From the IMG/VR virus record IMGVR_UViG_3300007345_000283, positions 1-23,795 of that record: 23,795 nucleotides of DNA; one strand, 5' to 3'. Each line of letters starts with the position of its first letter. The first letter of the stretch is position 1. Both the position numbers and the translations under genes were made by a program. Source of the DNA: a virus. The notes under the pieces are model-generated. The model saw only the letters and a program-made list of their open reading frames with translations, made no database searches and was not told where the DNA came from. Shown piece after piece: positions 1 through 6,708 of the stretch.

Positions 1-458
1 CTCATGCAGCAGGTGTACCAGTACAAAATATAACTGGCTCAGGAACGGCAAGTACACAAGATGTTGCTTTAACAAAAATTGATAGATCAGCTTACTCTGC
101 TTTACCAAATAAATTAACAACTGGACAACCCTCACAATATTTTGTGGATAGACAGACACAACCAACAATAAGTTTATATCTTGCTCCAAATGCATCTACT
201 TATACAACATTAAAATATTATTCGATTGATAGAATTGAAGATGCTGGATCTTACACAAATAATCCAGATGTGCCTTTTAGATTTTTACCATGCATGTGTT
301 CAGGCCTTGCATATTATTTATCACAAAAAAAATCTCCAGATAGAATTCAATTATTAAAACAACTTTATGAGGATGAATTATTAAGAGCATTGAATGAAGA
401 TGGTTCAAGAACTTCAGTTTATATTTCTCCTCAAACTTATTTTGGAGATGGTGTATAA
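1..458 (+). CDS. Head-tail connector/adaptor-like protein, 5' end outside window
   Basis: The reading frame is open from base 3 to the stop at 456-458, so the gene starts before the window; the GTG at 144 is an internal Val codon, not a start. About 151 residues are visible. The sequence carries an adaptor-like pattern: a DRQTQP motif followed by a hydrophobic strand, then a C-terminal helical part with an AYYLSQKK segment, an LLKQLYEDELLRA helix and a closing SVYISPQTY. This pattern resembles connector proteins that join portal to tail in short-tailed phages and is common in marine phage genomes. Its stop overlaps the next start by one base (TAATG), which implies translational coupling. The family link is from pattern only; the role in the connector is inferred from the neighbouring adaptor-like gene at 913. 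Confidence 0.6.
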   Translation, partial: HAAGVPVQNITGSGTASTQDVALTKIDRSAYSALPNKLTTGQPSQYFVDRQTQPTISLYLAPNASTYTTLKYYSIDRIEDAGSYTNNPDVPFRFLPCMCSGLAYYLSQKKSPDRIQLLKQLYEDELLRALNEDGSRTSVYISPQTYFGDGV

Positions 459-913
459 TGAGTTATGCAAGTGGAAAAAGATCATTAGCTATATCTGATA
501 GATCAGGACAAGCATTTCCTTATAGAGAAATGGTAAAAGAGTGGACTGGTGCATTAGTACATATATCGGAGTTTGAACCAAAGCATCCTCAGATTGATCC
601 ACCTTATCACAAAGCTGATGCTGTTGCTTTACAAAATCCAAGAACTATGAAGTTTCAACAACCAACAGATATATCAACTATAAATCCACAAGCCCCAAAC
701 GATGATACAATTGCAGATTCAGGTGGGATATTTGTAGGGGTTGCTAATCTTACTTTACCGGGAGATTTTGCATTTAGAACTCAAGACTTTCAAGTAACTT
801 CAAATGGAATTACAACAACTATTCATAGTATGATTCCAGAAGACCCTTCATTACAAAATAGAAGAAGAGAACTTATATCATCATTAGGTTCTGTGGAGGT
901 AAGTATTACATAA
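458..913 (+). CDS. Conserved virion protein of unknown function, 151 aa
   Basis: This gene encodes a 151-residue soluble protein with no signal peptide or membrane segment. It starts MSYASGKRSLAISDRSG, a pattern I recognise from uncharacterised marine phage proteins next to connector genes. The C-terminal half (GGIFVGVANLTLPGDF, then many Thr/Ile residues) looks beta-rich. It overlaps both neighbours by exactly one base through TAATG junctions, so it is probably translated together with the two connector-like genes and made late in infection. No catalytic motif is visible. A small structural or tail-completion role is inferred from position alone. Confidence 0.6.
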   Translation: MSYASGKRSLAISDRSGQAFPYREMVKEWTGALVHISEFEPKHPQIDPPYHKADAVALQNPRTMKFQQPTDISTINPQAPNDDTIADSGGIFVGVANLTLPGDFAFRTQDFQVTSNGITTTIHSMIPEDPSLQNRRRELISSLGSVEVSIT

Positions 914-1584
914 TGGCGATAACTTATGCAAATTTTTTAACCCAAGTAAGAAACTATACAGAAGTAGACAGTAATGTTTTAACTGATGCAATTATTCAAG
1001 ATTTTATTAAATCAGTAGAATTAGATATAGCTGGTAAGGTTGATTACGATGATTTAAGAAAATATGCTACATCCAATTTTACAGCTGGAAATAGATATGT
1101 AATTTTGCCTTCTGATGCGATTATTGTAAGATCTGTTCAAGTTATAGATAGCAGTGATAACAGAACTTTTTTAGAAAAAAGAGACACAAGTTTTATTTCA
1201 GAATTTTCACCAAATGATACAGTGACAGGAACTCCTAAATATTGGGCAAATTGGGAAGATAATGTCCAACAAGGGCCAGTGATTTTAGTTGCTCCTACCC
1301 CAGCAACTGCAGATACAGTTCAATTAAATTATATAAAATCTCCACCAGAATTTACTAGTACAACGAATACTTTTCTTTCTACAAACCAAGAATCAATGTT
1401 ATTACATGGAGTATTAACAGAGGCTTTTAGATTTCTAAAGGGGCCTGACAATCTATACAACCTCTATAATTCGAAGTATAATGAAGAAACACAAAATTTT
1501 GCCCTACAACAAATGGGTAGAAGAAGACGAGGAGAATATCAAGACGGAGTACCAAGAGTCAAAGTCGATTCTCCTAGTCCATAA
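913..1584 (+). CDS. Head-to-tail adaptor protein (P22 gp4/T7 gp11-like fold suspected)
   Basis: This 223-residue protein has the order of elements typical of short-tailed phage adaptors. An N-terminal helical stretch (about residues 5-55, including NVLTDAIIQDFIKSVELDI) is followed by LPSDAIIVRSVQV, a TGTPKYW turn (about 98-104), a beta strand ending in APTP, and a C-terminal helix bundle with LLHGVLTEAFRFL. The tail of the protein is basic (GRRRRGEY). Adaptors of this kind dock under the portal ring and extend the channel toward the tail. The gene overlaps its upstream neighbour by one base. The assignment to the adaptor family rests on pattern and position; a structure-based search would decide between gp4-like and gp11-like. 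Confidence 0.65.
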   Translation: MAITYANFLTQVRNYTEVDSNVLTDAIIQDFIKSVELDIAGKVDYDDLRKYATSNFTAGNRYVILPSDAIIVRSVQVIDSSDNRTFLEKRDTSFISEFSPNDTVTGTPKYWANWEDNVQQGPVILVAPTPATADTVQLNYIKSPPEFTSTTNTFLSTNQESMLLHGVLTEAFRFLKGPDNLYNLYNSKYNEETQNFALQQMGRRRRGEYQDGVPRVKVDSPSP

Positions 1585-1602
1585 ATTTAAAGGAGAATAA
1601 TT

Positions 1603-2049
1603 ATGGCAATAACAACAAATGCAATCTGTGATTCTTTTAAAAAAGAATTACTACAAGGAAGTCACGATTTTGATGCATCAACAGATACATACAAATTAGC
1701 GATGTACACAAATTCAGCTACATTAGGTAAGTCTACTACAAACTACACAACACCAAATGAAGTTTCATCACCATCAGGTTATACTGCTGGAGGTAAAGCT
1801 TTAGTAAACCAAGGTGTTAAAGTTTCATCATCAGTAGCTATCACTGATTTTGCTGATTTATCATTCGTAGGTGTAACTCTAACTGCTAGAGGAGCACTTA
1901 TTTACAATACGACTACAAACGGTGGTTCAAATACTACTGATGCTGTAGCTGTATTAGATTTTGGTGGAGATAAAACTGCAACGTCTGGAACTTTTACAAT
2001 TCAGTTCCCAGCATTTACAACATCTGCTGCTATTTTGAGATTAGCTTAA
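1603..2049 (+). CDS. Virion structural protein, 148 aa, beta-rich
   Basis: This 148-residue protein is rich in Thr, Ser, Ala and Val. It begins MAITTNAICDSFKKELLQGSHDF followed by a YKLAMYT strand; this start is common among small structural proteins of marine phages. The start codon is preceded by a strong Shine-Dalgarno box, TTTAAAGGAG at 1586-1595, with 7 bases to the ATG, which suggests high expression. No enzyme motif is present. The alternating hydrophobic/Thr pattern suggests a beta-sandwich, possibly a decoration or tail-surface protein, but the exact place in the virion cannot be read from the sequence. Confidence 0.65.
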   Translation: MAITTNAICDSFKKELLQGSHDFDASTDTYKLAMYTNSATLGKSTTNYTTPNEVSSPSGYTAGGKALVNQGVKVSSSVAITDFADLSFVGVTLTARGALIYNTTTNGGSNTTDAVAVLDFGGDKTATSGTFTIQFPAFTTSAAILRLA

Positions 2050-2069
2050 TTTAAAGGAGGAGCCTAGTG
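2050..2069 (+). promoter_or_regulatory. Strong ribosome-binding site that fixes a GTG start
   Basis: TTTAAAGGAGG at 2050-2060 sits 6-7 bases before the GTG at 2067. It decides the start of the beta-repeat protein, since there is no ATG nearby in frame. The same TTTAAAGGAG box occurs at 1586-1595, and a close variant (ATTTAAGGAG) at 3067-3076, before the two flanking virion genes. Confidence 0.7.
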
Positions 2070-3047
2070 GCTGACATTACAGTTCCAGTTCAGTCGCCAG
2101 GCTCCGAATATTGGGGTCAATCCACTTGGAGTTCTAATGATTGGGGTGGATCAGGACTTTCAATAACTACAGCTCAAGGCTCTATAACAACTTCTGCAAA
2201 TGCAGATGTAAACGTTACTGGCATACAATTAACATCATCACAAGGAACTACTGTTGGTGGTACTTCTGCTTTAGTATCAGTTACTGGTAGTTTAGAATCT
2301 ATGGCTGTTGGAAGCACAGTTGTTGGAATAGGAGTTCCACAAACTGGTATTTCAATGAGTTCAAGCATTGGAGCAGCTACAGTTGATGAATCACAATTAA
2401 CAGGAATTGGTTGGGGTAGAAGAGCTTGGGGTAATTTAGCTTGGGGTGAAGCTTTTTCAGTAGCAGCTACAGGTCAAACAATAACATCCTCTATTGGAAC
2501 AGCAACAGCATCAGCAGATTTTACAGCTAGTGTAACTGGACAACAATTAACTTCAACATTTGGTAGTTTTTCTTTAAAGATTGATCAAGACATAACTGTT
2601 TTTGCAGCAGAGGATCAACTTGATTTTACTATTGGTACATCGACTTTTGATGCAGATGCAAGTGTAACTGTATCAAGTGCAGGTCAATTAACTGGTTCAA
2701 TAGGCACAACGATTGCTGGTCTTAAAACACCAGTTGATGTTTCTGGAATTCAAGCAACTATGTCAATTGGTACTATTGCTTTACAACAGTCTACAAATGA
2801 ACCAGTCACAGGACAACAAGCTACACTATCTTTAGGACAACATGCTGAAATACCAGGTCAAATTATTGGAGTATCTGGCCAACAATTAGCAGGGTCAATA
2901 GGTTCAGTCACAGTGACTGGTGTGGCTAATATCAGTGTAACTGGTATACAAATGACTGCTTCATTAGGTAATCCAATTATAACATCTTGGCAAGAAATTA
3001 ATCCTGGTGTAACTAATACATGGGTAGAGGTTGATTTAGCAGCATAG
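2067..3047 (+). CDS. Virion protein with beta repeats and Trp-Gly modules, 326 aa
   Basis: The protein starts at a GTG codon placed 7 bases after the strong ribosome-binding box TTTAAAGGAG (2050-2059). It is built from about nine imperfect repeats of roughly 25-35 residues with the consensus VTGxQLTSSIGT, separated by Val/Thr-rich linkers. Two Trp-Gly-rich modules interrupt the repeats, one near residues 14-29 (EYWGQSTWSSNDWGG) and one near residues 113-127 (GWGRRAWGNLAWGE). Such repeats should form a beta-helix or a string of small beta units. The position directly before the fibre gene suggests a fibre or fibre-attachment protein exposed on the virion. No close characterised relative is recognised. 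Confidence 0.6.
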   Translation: MADITVPVQSPGSEYWGQSTWSSNDWGGSGLSITTAQGSITTSANADVNVTGIQLTSSQGTTVGGTSALVSVTGSLESMAVGSTVVGIGVPQTGISMSSSIGAATVDESQLTGIGWGRRAWGNLAWGEAFSVAATGQTITSSIGTATASADFTASVTGQQLTSTFGSFSLKIDQDITVFAAEDQLDFTIGTSTFDADASVTVSSAGQLTGSIGTTIAGLKTPVDVSGIQATMSIGTIALQQSTNEPVTGQQATLSLGQHAEIPGQIIGVSGQQLAGSIGSVTVTGVANISVTGIQMTASLGNPIITSWQEINPGVTNTWVEVDLAA

Positions 3048-3065
3048 TTTAAGTATAATTATAAT
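3031..3065 (+). promoter_or_regulatory. Candidate sigma-70-type promoter before tail fibre gene
   Basis: TTGATT at 3031-3036 and TATAAT at 3054-3059 are separated by 17 bases, a good match to a bacterial vegetative promoter. A second TATAAT follows directly at 3060-3065. Transcription would start near 3066-3072, close to the ribosome-binding box (3067-3076) of the fibre gene. The -35 box overlaps the end of the upstream gene. Background AT content makes chance matches common, so this needs transcript 5'-end data. Confidence 0.45.
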
Positions 3066-3085
3066 TATTTAAGGAGAATTTTTTT

Positions 3086-4357
3086 ATGACATCTAGTTAT
3101 TCAACAGATTTAAAATTAGAGCTTATGGTTACTGGCGAAAACGCTGGTACTTGGGGTGATAATACAAACAACAATTTAAATTTAATTCAACAAGCCATTG
3201 CTGGTTTTGAGCAAGTAACACTTTCAAGTGGTGGGACTTTAGCTCTTGCTATGACTGATAAAACTATTTCTAATGCTAGAAATATGGTAATTAAATTTGC
3301 AACAGCTACAATAGCTGCTAGTACAATTTGTACTATACCAGATAGTATAGAAAAATTTTATATTTTTGATGCAACTGGATTAACTAATCCAGAAAATTTA
3401 ACAATTAAAACTGCATCAGGAACTGGTTTTACATTAGATGCTGCAAAAATTTATGCTGCATATTCTGATGGAACAAATTTAAACGAAATTTCATTAGACA
3501 CTTTAGGAGGCACAGTTGCTGCTGCACAAATTGCTGATAGTGCAGTAACCACTGCCAAAATTGCGGACGATGCTGTGACCTCAGCCAAAATTGCGGACGA
3601 TGCCGTTGTTGCGGCTGCGATTGCGGATGACGCGGTTGGTTCGGCAGCTATCGCTGATGGTGCGGTAGGAACTGCTGCTATTGCAGACGATGCTGTAACT
3701 GCAGACAAACTTGCTAACACTGCAGTAACTGCTGGATCTTACACAACAGCTAATCTTACAGTTGATGCACAAGGAAGATTAACTGCTGCTTCATCTGGTT
3801 CAGCTGGAGCTCCTTCAATGATTTTAACACACACAAGTTTAACTGATTCTAATACGGATGCAGGTTTAAGTTCAACATTTACAGCTAATCCAGCTACAAC
3901 AAAAATTAATGTTGTATTAATTGGTGGAGGAGGAATGGTTGGTAATTTTAACAGACCTTCTTCTCAAGCTACTGCAGGAACTGGTGGTGCAGGATTATGG
4001 AGCACTACAATTACACAACCTTTTACAGTTCCAATTTCAGTAGGAAGTGGTGGAGGCCCAACAGGACCAACTACAGGAAATTCAGGAAACCCATCAGTAT
4101 TCGGTAACTTTGTTGCAAATGCTGGAAACGGTGGAGAAACTGGTAATCCAGGAAACGCACCAGGAGCAACTTCAATTTACACAGATTCAAATTTAACAAT
4201 GCCAGCAACTAATATAAACCATGTTTGGCTAACTGGCCAAGGACAATCTCCGGGAGCTGGTTCTGGAAGAGGTGGTTCGGGTTCAGGTTCGACTAATAAT
4301 CCAAACCGACCTGCTGGAGGCGGTGCTATTTTAATTTATGAAAATTTAGGAGATTAA
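3086..4357 (+). CDS. Tail fibre/receptor-binding protein with decapeptide repeats and Gly-rich tip
   Basis: This 423-residue protein has three parts. The N-terminal part (about 1-140) starts with STDLKLELMVTGENAGTWGD, a pattern shared by many marine phage fibre proteins and probably the virion-anchoring domain. Residues 146-215 hold seven ten-residue repeats of the type IADDAVTSAK, which usually form a coiled or helical shaft. The C-terminal part (about 270-420) is very rich in Gly, Asn, Pro and Ser with GGGG runs, like the glycine-rich adhesin tips of phage fibres that contact the receptor. A strong ribosome-binding site and a candidate promoter precede it. The repeat section has much higher GC than the rest of the gene, which suggests exchange with a different phage. 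Confidence 0.75.
   Translation: MTSSYSTDLKLELMVTGENAGTWGDNTNNNLNLIQQAIAGFEQVTLSSGGTLALAMTDKTISNARNMVIKFATATIAASTICTIPDSIEKFYIFDATGLTNPENLTIKTASGTGFTLDAAKIYAAYSDGTNLNEISLDTLGGTVAAAQIADSAVTTAKIADDAVTSAKIADDAVVAAAIADDAVGSAAIADGAVGTAAIADDAVTADKLANTAVTAGSYTTANLTVDAQGRLTAASSGSAGAPSMILTHTSLTDSNTDAGLSSTFTANPATTKINVVLIGGGGMVGNFNRPSSQATAGTGGAGLWSTTITQPFTVPISVGSGGGPTGPTTGNSGNPSVFGNFVANAGNGGETGNPGNAPGATSIYTDSNLTMPATNINHVWLTGQGQSPGAGSGRGGSGSGSTNNPNRPAGGGAILIYENLGD
3518..3727 (+). repeat. Seven in-frame 30-base repeats in fibre gene, locally GC-rich
   Basis: The DNA repeats with a 30-base period and encodes seven ten-residue units (IADxAVxxAx). Two neighbouring copies share an identical 20-base core, GCCAAAATTGCGGACGATGC, at 3554-3573 and 3584-3603. 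From about 3543 to 3672 the sequence uses many GCG, GAC and GCC codons, unlike the AT-rich flanks. In-frame repeats like these can gain or lose units by slippage or recombination and so change shaft length. Confidence 0.85.
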
Positions 4358-4358
4358 T

Positions 4359-4790
4359 ATGGCAAAATTATTATTTATTAAAGACCAAAATAAAAGTGAA
4401 GGTTCGTTTGGTTTAGCTTTAGCAGATGGGGAATCTGTAGCTAACGAATGGACATATGATGTTGAGACAATTACACAAGAACAATATACACAGTTAGTAA
4501 ACGGGTCTAAAATAATTAATTCAGATAACGGAAATATTACATTTGTAGATGCTCCTATTTGTCAAAATAAAGAAGAATACGATCAATGTTTGAGGGCTTT
4601 AAAATCTAATCTTGCAGAATTAAGTTGTAGTTACACTTACGCTGCTAAATACCACACTGAAGGTTTTACAAATTATGTAAACCAAGTAAACGAAATAGAT
4701 TCATCTACTATTAGCTTTCCGTTAGGCACATCTTTTATAAATGATATAAGTACAAGATGTCCAGATTTTGTAAGTTTTATTACTAAATAA
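4359..4790 (+). CDS. Conserved unknown protein next to tail fibre, 143 aa
   Basis: This gene starts one base after the fibre stop codon and has its own ribosome-binding site (TTAGGAG). The product is 143 residues, acidic, with no membrane segment. The N-terminal half contains ADGESVANEWTYDVETITQEQYTQLVNGSK, and the C-terminal half is helical with four Cys residues (in ICQNKEEYDQC, ELSC and RCPDF). The tight link to the fibre gene suggests a fibre assembly chaperone or a fibre-associated protein, but no motif proves this. It matches a type of unknown protein seen in marine phage genomes. Confidence 0.55.
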   Translation: MAKLLFIKDQNKSEGSFGLALADGESVANEWTYDVETITQEQYTQLVNGSKIINSDNGNITFVDAPICQNKEEYDQCLRALKSNLAELSCSYTYAAKYHTEGFTNYVNQVNEIDSSTISFPLGTSFINDISTRCPDFVSFITK

Positions 4791-4792
4791 AA

Positions 4793-4820
4793 TTTACAAA
4801 CAGTTTAAAAAATGTATATA
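4793..4820 (+). promoter_or_regulatory. Candidate promoter before first cargo island
   Basis: TTTACA at 4793-4798 and TATATA at 4815-4820 are 16 bases apart. The next gene starts at ATG 4828, only 7 bases after the -10-like box and without a good Shine-Dalgarno sequence, so a transcript from here would be nearly leaderless. The match is moderate and the region is AT-rich. Confidence 0.35.
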
Positions 4821-4827
4821 TAGGTAT

Positions 4828-5556
4828 ATGTTTTCAAAGGATAATATAATTCAATTTAAAGCAGATAAATTTTTTATAGAAAATAACAAAGATATTTATC
4901 CTGTTCCTTCTTTAATAAATATTCCAGATTGGTTTAAAAAACTAAAACATCAAAAAGGACATGAAACAGTAAAAGGGTGTATGCCTTTTTTAGATGCTAT
5001 TTCAGCTGGTTACATACTTAAAAATTCAACTGATTTTTGTATTAAAAACGAAGATGAAAAAACTTATATAGAATATTCTTTAGGTCAAAACCCAACAGAT
5101 TATAATTTAAATGCTGCAAATAATCACTCAGCCCATCCTAAAATGCAAATGGAAGGTTCTCCATTAGTAAAAAAAAATAATATGCCAGCCTTTTTAAAAA
5201 TACTAAATCCTTGGATTATAAAAACTCCTCCTGGATACTCATGTTTGTTTGTAAATCCCTTAAATAATTCTGACGATAGATTTGAAGCAATAGCTGGTAT
5301 TGTTGATACTGATATTTTTAAAGGACAAATTAATTTTCCTATTGCTTTAAATAGTGATAAATATAAAAAAAATTTTGAACATTTTGTAAAAAGAGGATCG
5401 CCCTTAGTGCAAGTAATTCCTTTTAAGAGAGAAAGTTGGAAAATGAAAATTACAGAGGAAAAAGATTATACAATTAATAAATTTTTAACAGTATGGAATA
5501 CAAATTTTTTGAGACAATATAGAGATAGAATATGGCAGAAAAAAAAATGGAAGTAA
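4828..5556 (+). CDS. DUF6065-like protein
   Basis: The 242-residue product has the hallmarks I associate with the DUF6065 family: IPDWFKKL (about 32-39), GCMPFLDAISAGYI (50-63), NPWIIKTPPGYSCLFVNPLN (127-146), a GIVDTD segment (157-162) and VQVIPFKRESWK (194-205). The function of this family is not known. It is often found next to 2-oxoglutarate oxygenases or glycosyltransferases in phage and bacterial genomes, as here, which fits a role in small-molecule or glycan modification. There is no signal peptide. Its 3' end overlaps the next gene by 25 bases. The family name comes from motif memory, so treat it as likely rather than certain. Confidence 0.65.
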   Translation: MFSKDNIIQFKADKFFIENNKDIYPVPSLINIPDWFKKLKHQKGHETVKGCMPFLDAISAGYILKNSTDFCIKNEDEKTYIEYSLGQNPTDYNLNAANNHSAHPKMQMEGSPLVKKNNMPAFLKILNPWIIKTPPGYSCLFVNPLNNSDDRFEAIAGIVDTDIFKGQINFPIALNSDKYKKNFEHFVKRGSPLVQVIPFKRESWKMKITEEKDYTINKFLTVWNTNFLRQYRDRIWQKKKWK

Positions 5557-6128
5557 AAGATTTAATTGATATTCAAGACAATGCTATTGATATTAGAATG
5601 GTAGCAAGAATAGTAGAAGTATATGCAAAAAGAAAAAATATTTTTGAAGATGCAAAGGTAGGTCCTACTAAAGATGAGAATGGTTTATTAAAAAAACACA
5701 TAAGAAGTGCAAAAAGTGTGAACTTAAATAGAAATGCAAAAAGTTTAACAGATGTTCGATGGGGAAATAATTTATTGTCTGTGTTTCTAAATGGGTTAGC
5801 TAGATATAAGGAAAATAAAAAATTAAAACATTTAGAAGGTATTATGGTAAATGATATTCAATTACTAAAATATAATGAAGGTGATCATTATATATACCAT
5901 ATTGATCACGGCCATTTTACACCTAGAACTTTAAGTTGTATATTGTTGTTAAATAATGATTATGAAGGTGGTGAGATTTCTTTTACAGATCCTCAAGGTA
6001 ACAACGAATTTAAGGTTGAGACAAAACCAGGTAGGTTAATTGTTTGGCCTAGTAATTTTATGTATCCACATAAAGTAAATAAAGTAACGAAAGGAACAAG
6101 GTATTCAGTTGTATCATGGGCACTATAA
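5532..6128 (+). CDS. Fe(II)/2-oxoglutarate-dependent oxygenase, prolyl-4-hydroxylase type
   Basis: This 198-residue protein carries a complete double-stranded beta-helix oxygenase signature. The metal triad is H123-x-D125 and H180, and R190 is placed to bind the 2-oxoglutarate carboxylate (TRYSVVSWAL). Between them are the family landmarks KYNEGDHY (113-120), LSCILLLN (134-141), YEGGEISF (144-151) and KPGRLIVWPS (165-174). Such enzymes couple oxidation of 2-oxoglutarate to hydroxylation of a protein, small molecule or nucleic acid. The substrate cannot be read. The gene overlaps both neighbours (25 bases upstream, 13 bases downstream), so the three genes of this island are probably co-translated. 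Confidence 0.85.
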   Translation: MAEKKMEVKDLIDIQDNAIDIRMVARIVEVYAKRKNIFEDAKVGPTKDENGLLKKHIRSAKSVNLNRNAKSLTDVRWGNNLLSVFLNGLARYKENKKLKHLEGIMVNDIQLLKYNEGDHYIYHIDHGHFTPRTLSCILLLNNDYEGGEISFTDPQGNNEFKVETKPGRLIVWPSNFMYPHKVNKVTKGTRYSVVSWAL

Positions 6129-6679
6129 GAGATTTTAAATATAAAAAAATAGAAAATTTTTTAAGTAAAGATGTTTTAAATTTAGCAAGTACTTACTGTG
6201 AAATTAAACATAGACAAACCGATGTTATAGAAAACCCAAACAGAGCTGAGCTTGAAGGTAACTATGATACTGCATTTTACGCAGATTATTTTTGTGAATC
6301 TTTATTAATGCGAAGTGTTAATAAAATGAATGATTTAACAGGTTTAAAATTATCACCCACTTATTCTTATTGGAGAATGTATACTTTTGATTCTCAACTT
6401 AAGGAACATACAGATAGGCCTGCTTGTGAAATAAGTGTTTCAATTAATATTAGTAATAGTGGGGAAGAATGGCCAATTTATATAGATGGTAATCCAATTA
6501 TATTGAAACCAGGAGATGCAGTAATCTATCTAGGTTGTGAACTTAAACATAAAAGAGAAAAATTTACTGGAGATCATAATGCACAAATTTTTATGCATTA
6601 TGTTGATAAATCTGGTCCTTTTTCTAATCATATTTTAGATCGAAGAAGTTTACCTGGAGAAGCCTTAGTTGGGTTTTAA
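6116..6679 (+). CDS. Second 2OG-Fe(II) oxygenase-like protein, different subfamily
   Basis: This 187-residue protein has the core SPTYSYWRMYTFDSQLKEHTD (80-100), giving an H98-x-D100 metal pair, followed by CEISVSINI, WPIYIDG, KPGDAVIYLGCELKH with the distal H145, and QIFMHYVD. I recognise this pattern from a family of phage and bacterial 2OG oxygenases. An Arg at the usual 2-oxoglutarate-binding place about ten residues after the distal His is not evident; R147 or K149 may stand in. The protein is clearly not a duplicate of the oxygenase just upstream, as almost nothing but the metal motif is shared. It ends 29 bases before the large tail gene. Confidence 0.75.
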   Translation: MGTIRDFKYKKIENFLSKDVLNLASTYCEIKHRQTDVIENPNRAELEGNYDTAFYADYFCESLLMRSVNKMNDLTGLKLSPTYSYWRMYTFDSQLKEHTDRPACEISVSINISNSGEEWPIYIDGNPIILKPGDAVIYLGCELKHKREKFTGDHNAQIFMHYVDKSGPFSNHILDRRSLPGEALVGF

Positions 6680-6696
6680 ATACAATCTTAATAAGG

Positions 6697-6702
6697 TATA
6701 AT
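6697..6702 (+). promoter_or_regulatory. Candidate -10 box close to the start of the large tail gene
   Basis: A perfect TATAAT lies 6 bases before the ATG at 6709 in the only gap between the first cargo island and the tail gene. No good -35 box is seen (TTTTAA at 6674-6679 is the best at 17 bases). The AAGG at 6693-6696 is 12 bases from the start, longer than usual for ribosome binding. Transcription from this box would begin at about the ATG itself. Confidence 0.35.
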
Positions 6703-6708
6703 ACCCAT

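Noticed and set aside
144-146. GTG as the start of the first gene
   Set aside because: The frame stays open to the left edge of the window with conserved-looking sequence before it, so the GTG is an internal Val codon.
3518-3727. CRISPR-like regular 30-base repeats
   Set aside because: The repeats are in frame, have no spacers and encode a decapeptide repeat of a fibre shaft.
3451-3772. Open frames on the - strand and Ser/Cys-rich frame inside the fibre repeats
   Set aside because: They are mirror images of the repetitive fibre coding sequence; the + strand frame has a good start, ribosome-binding site and recognisable fibre features.
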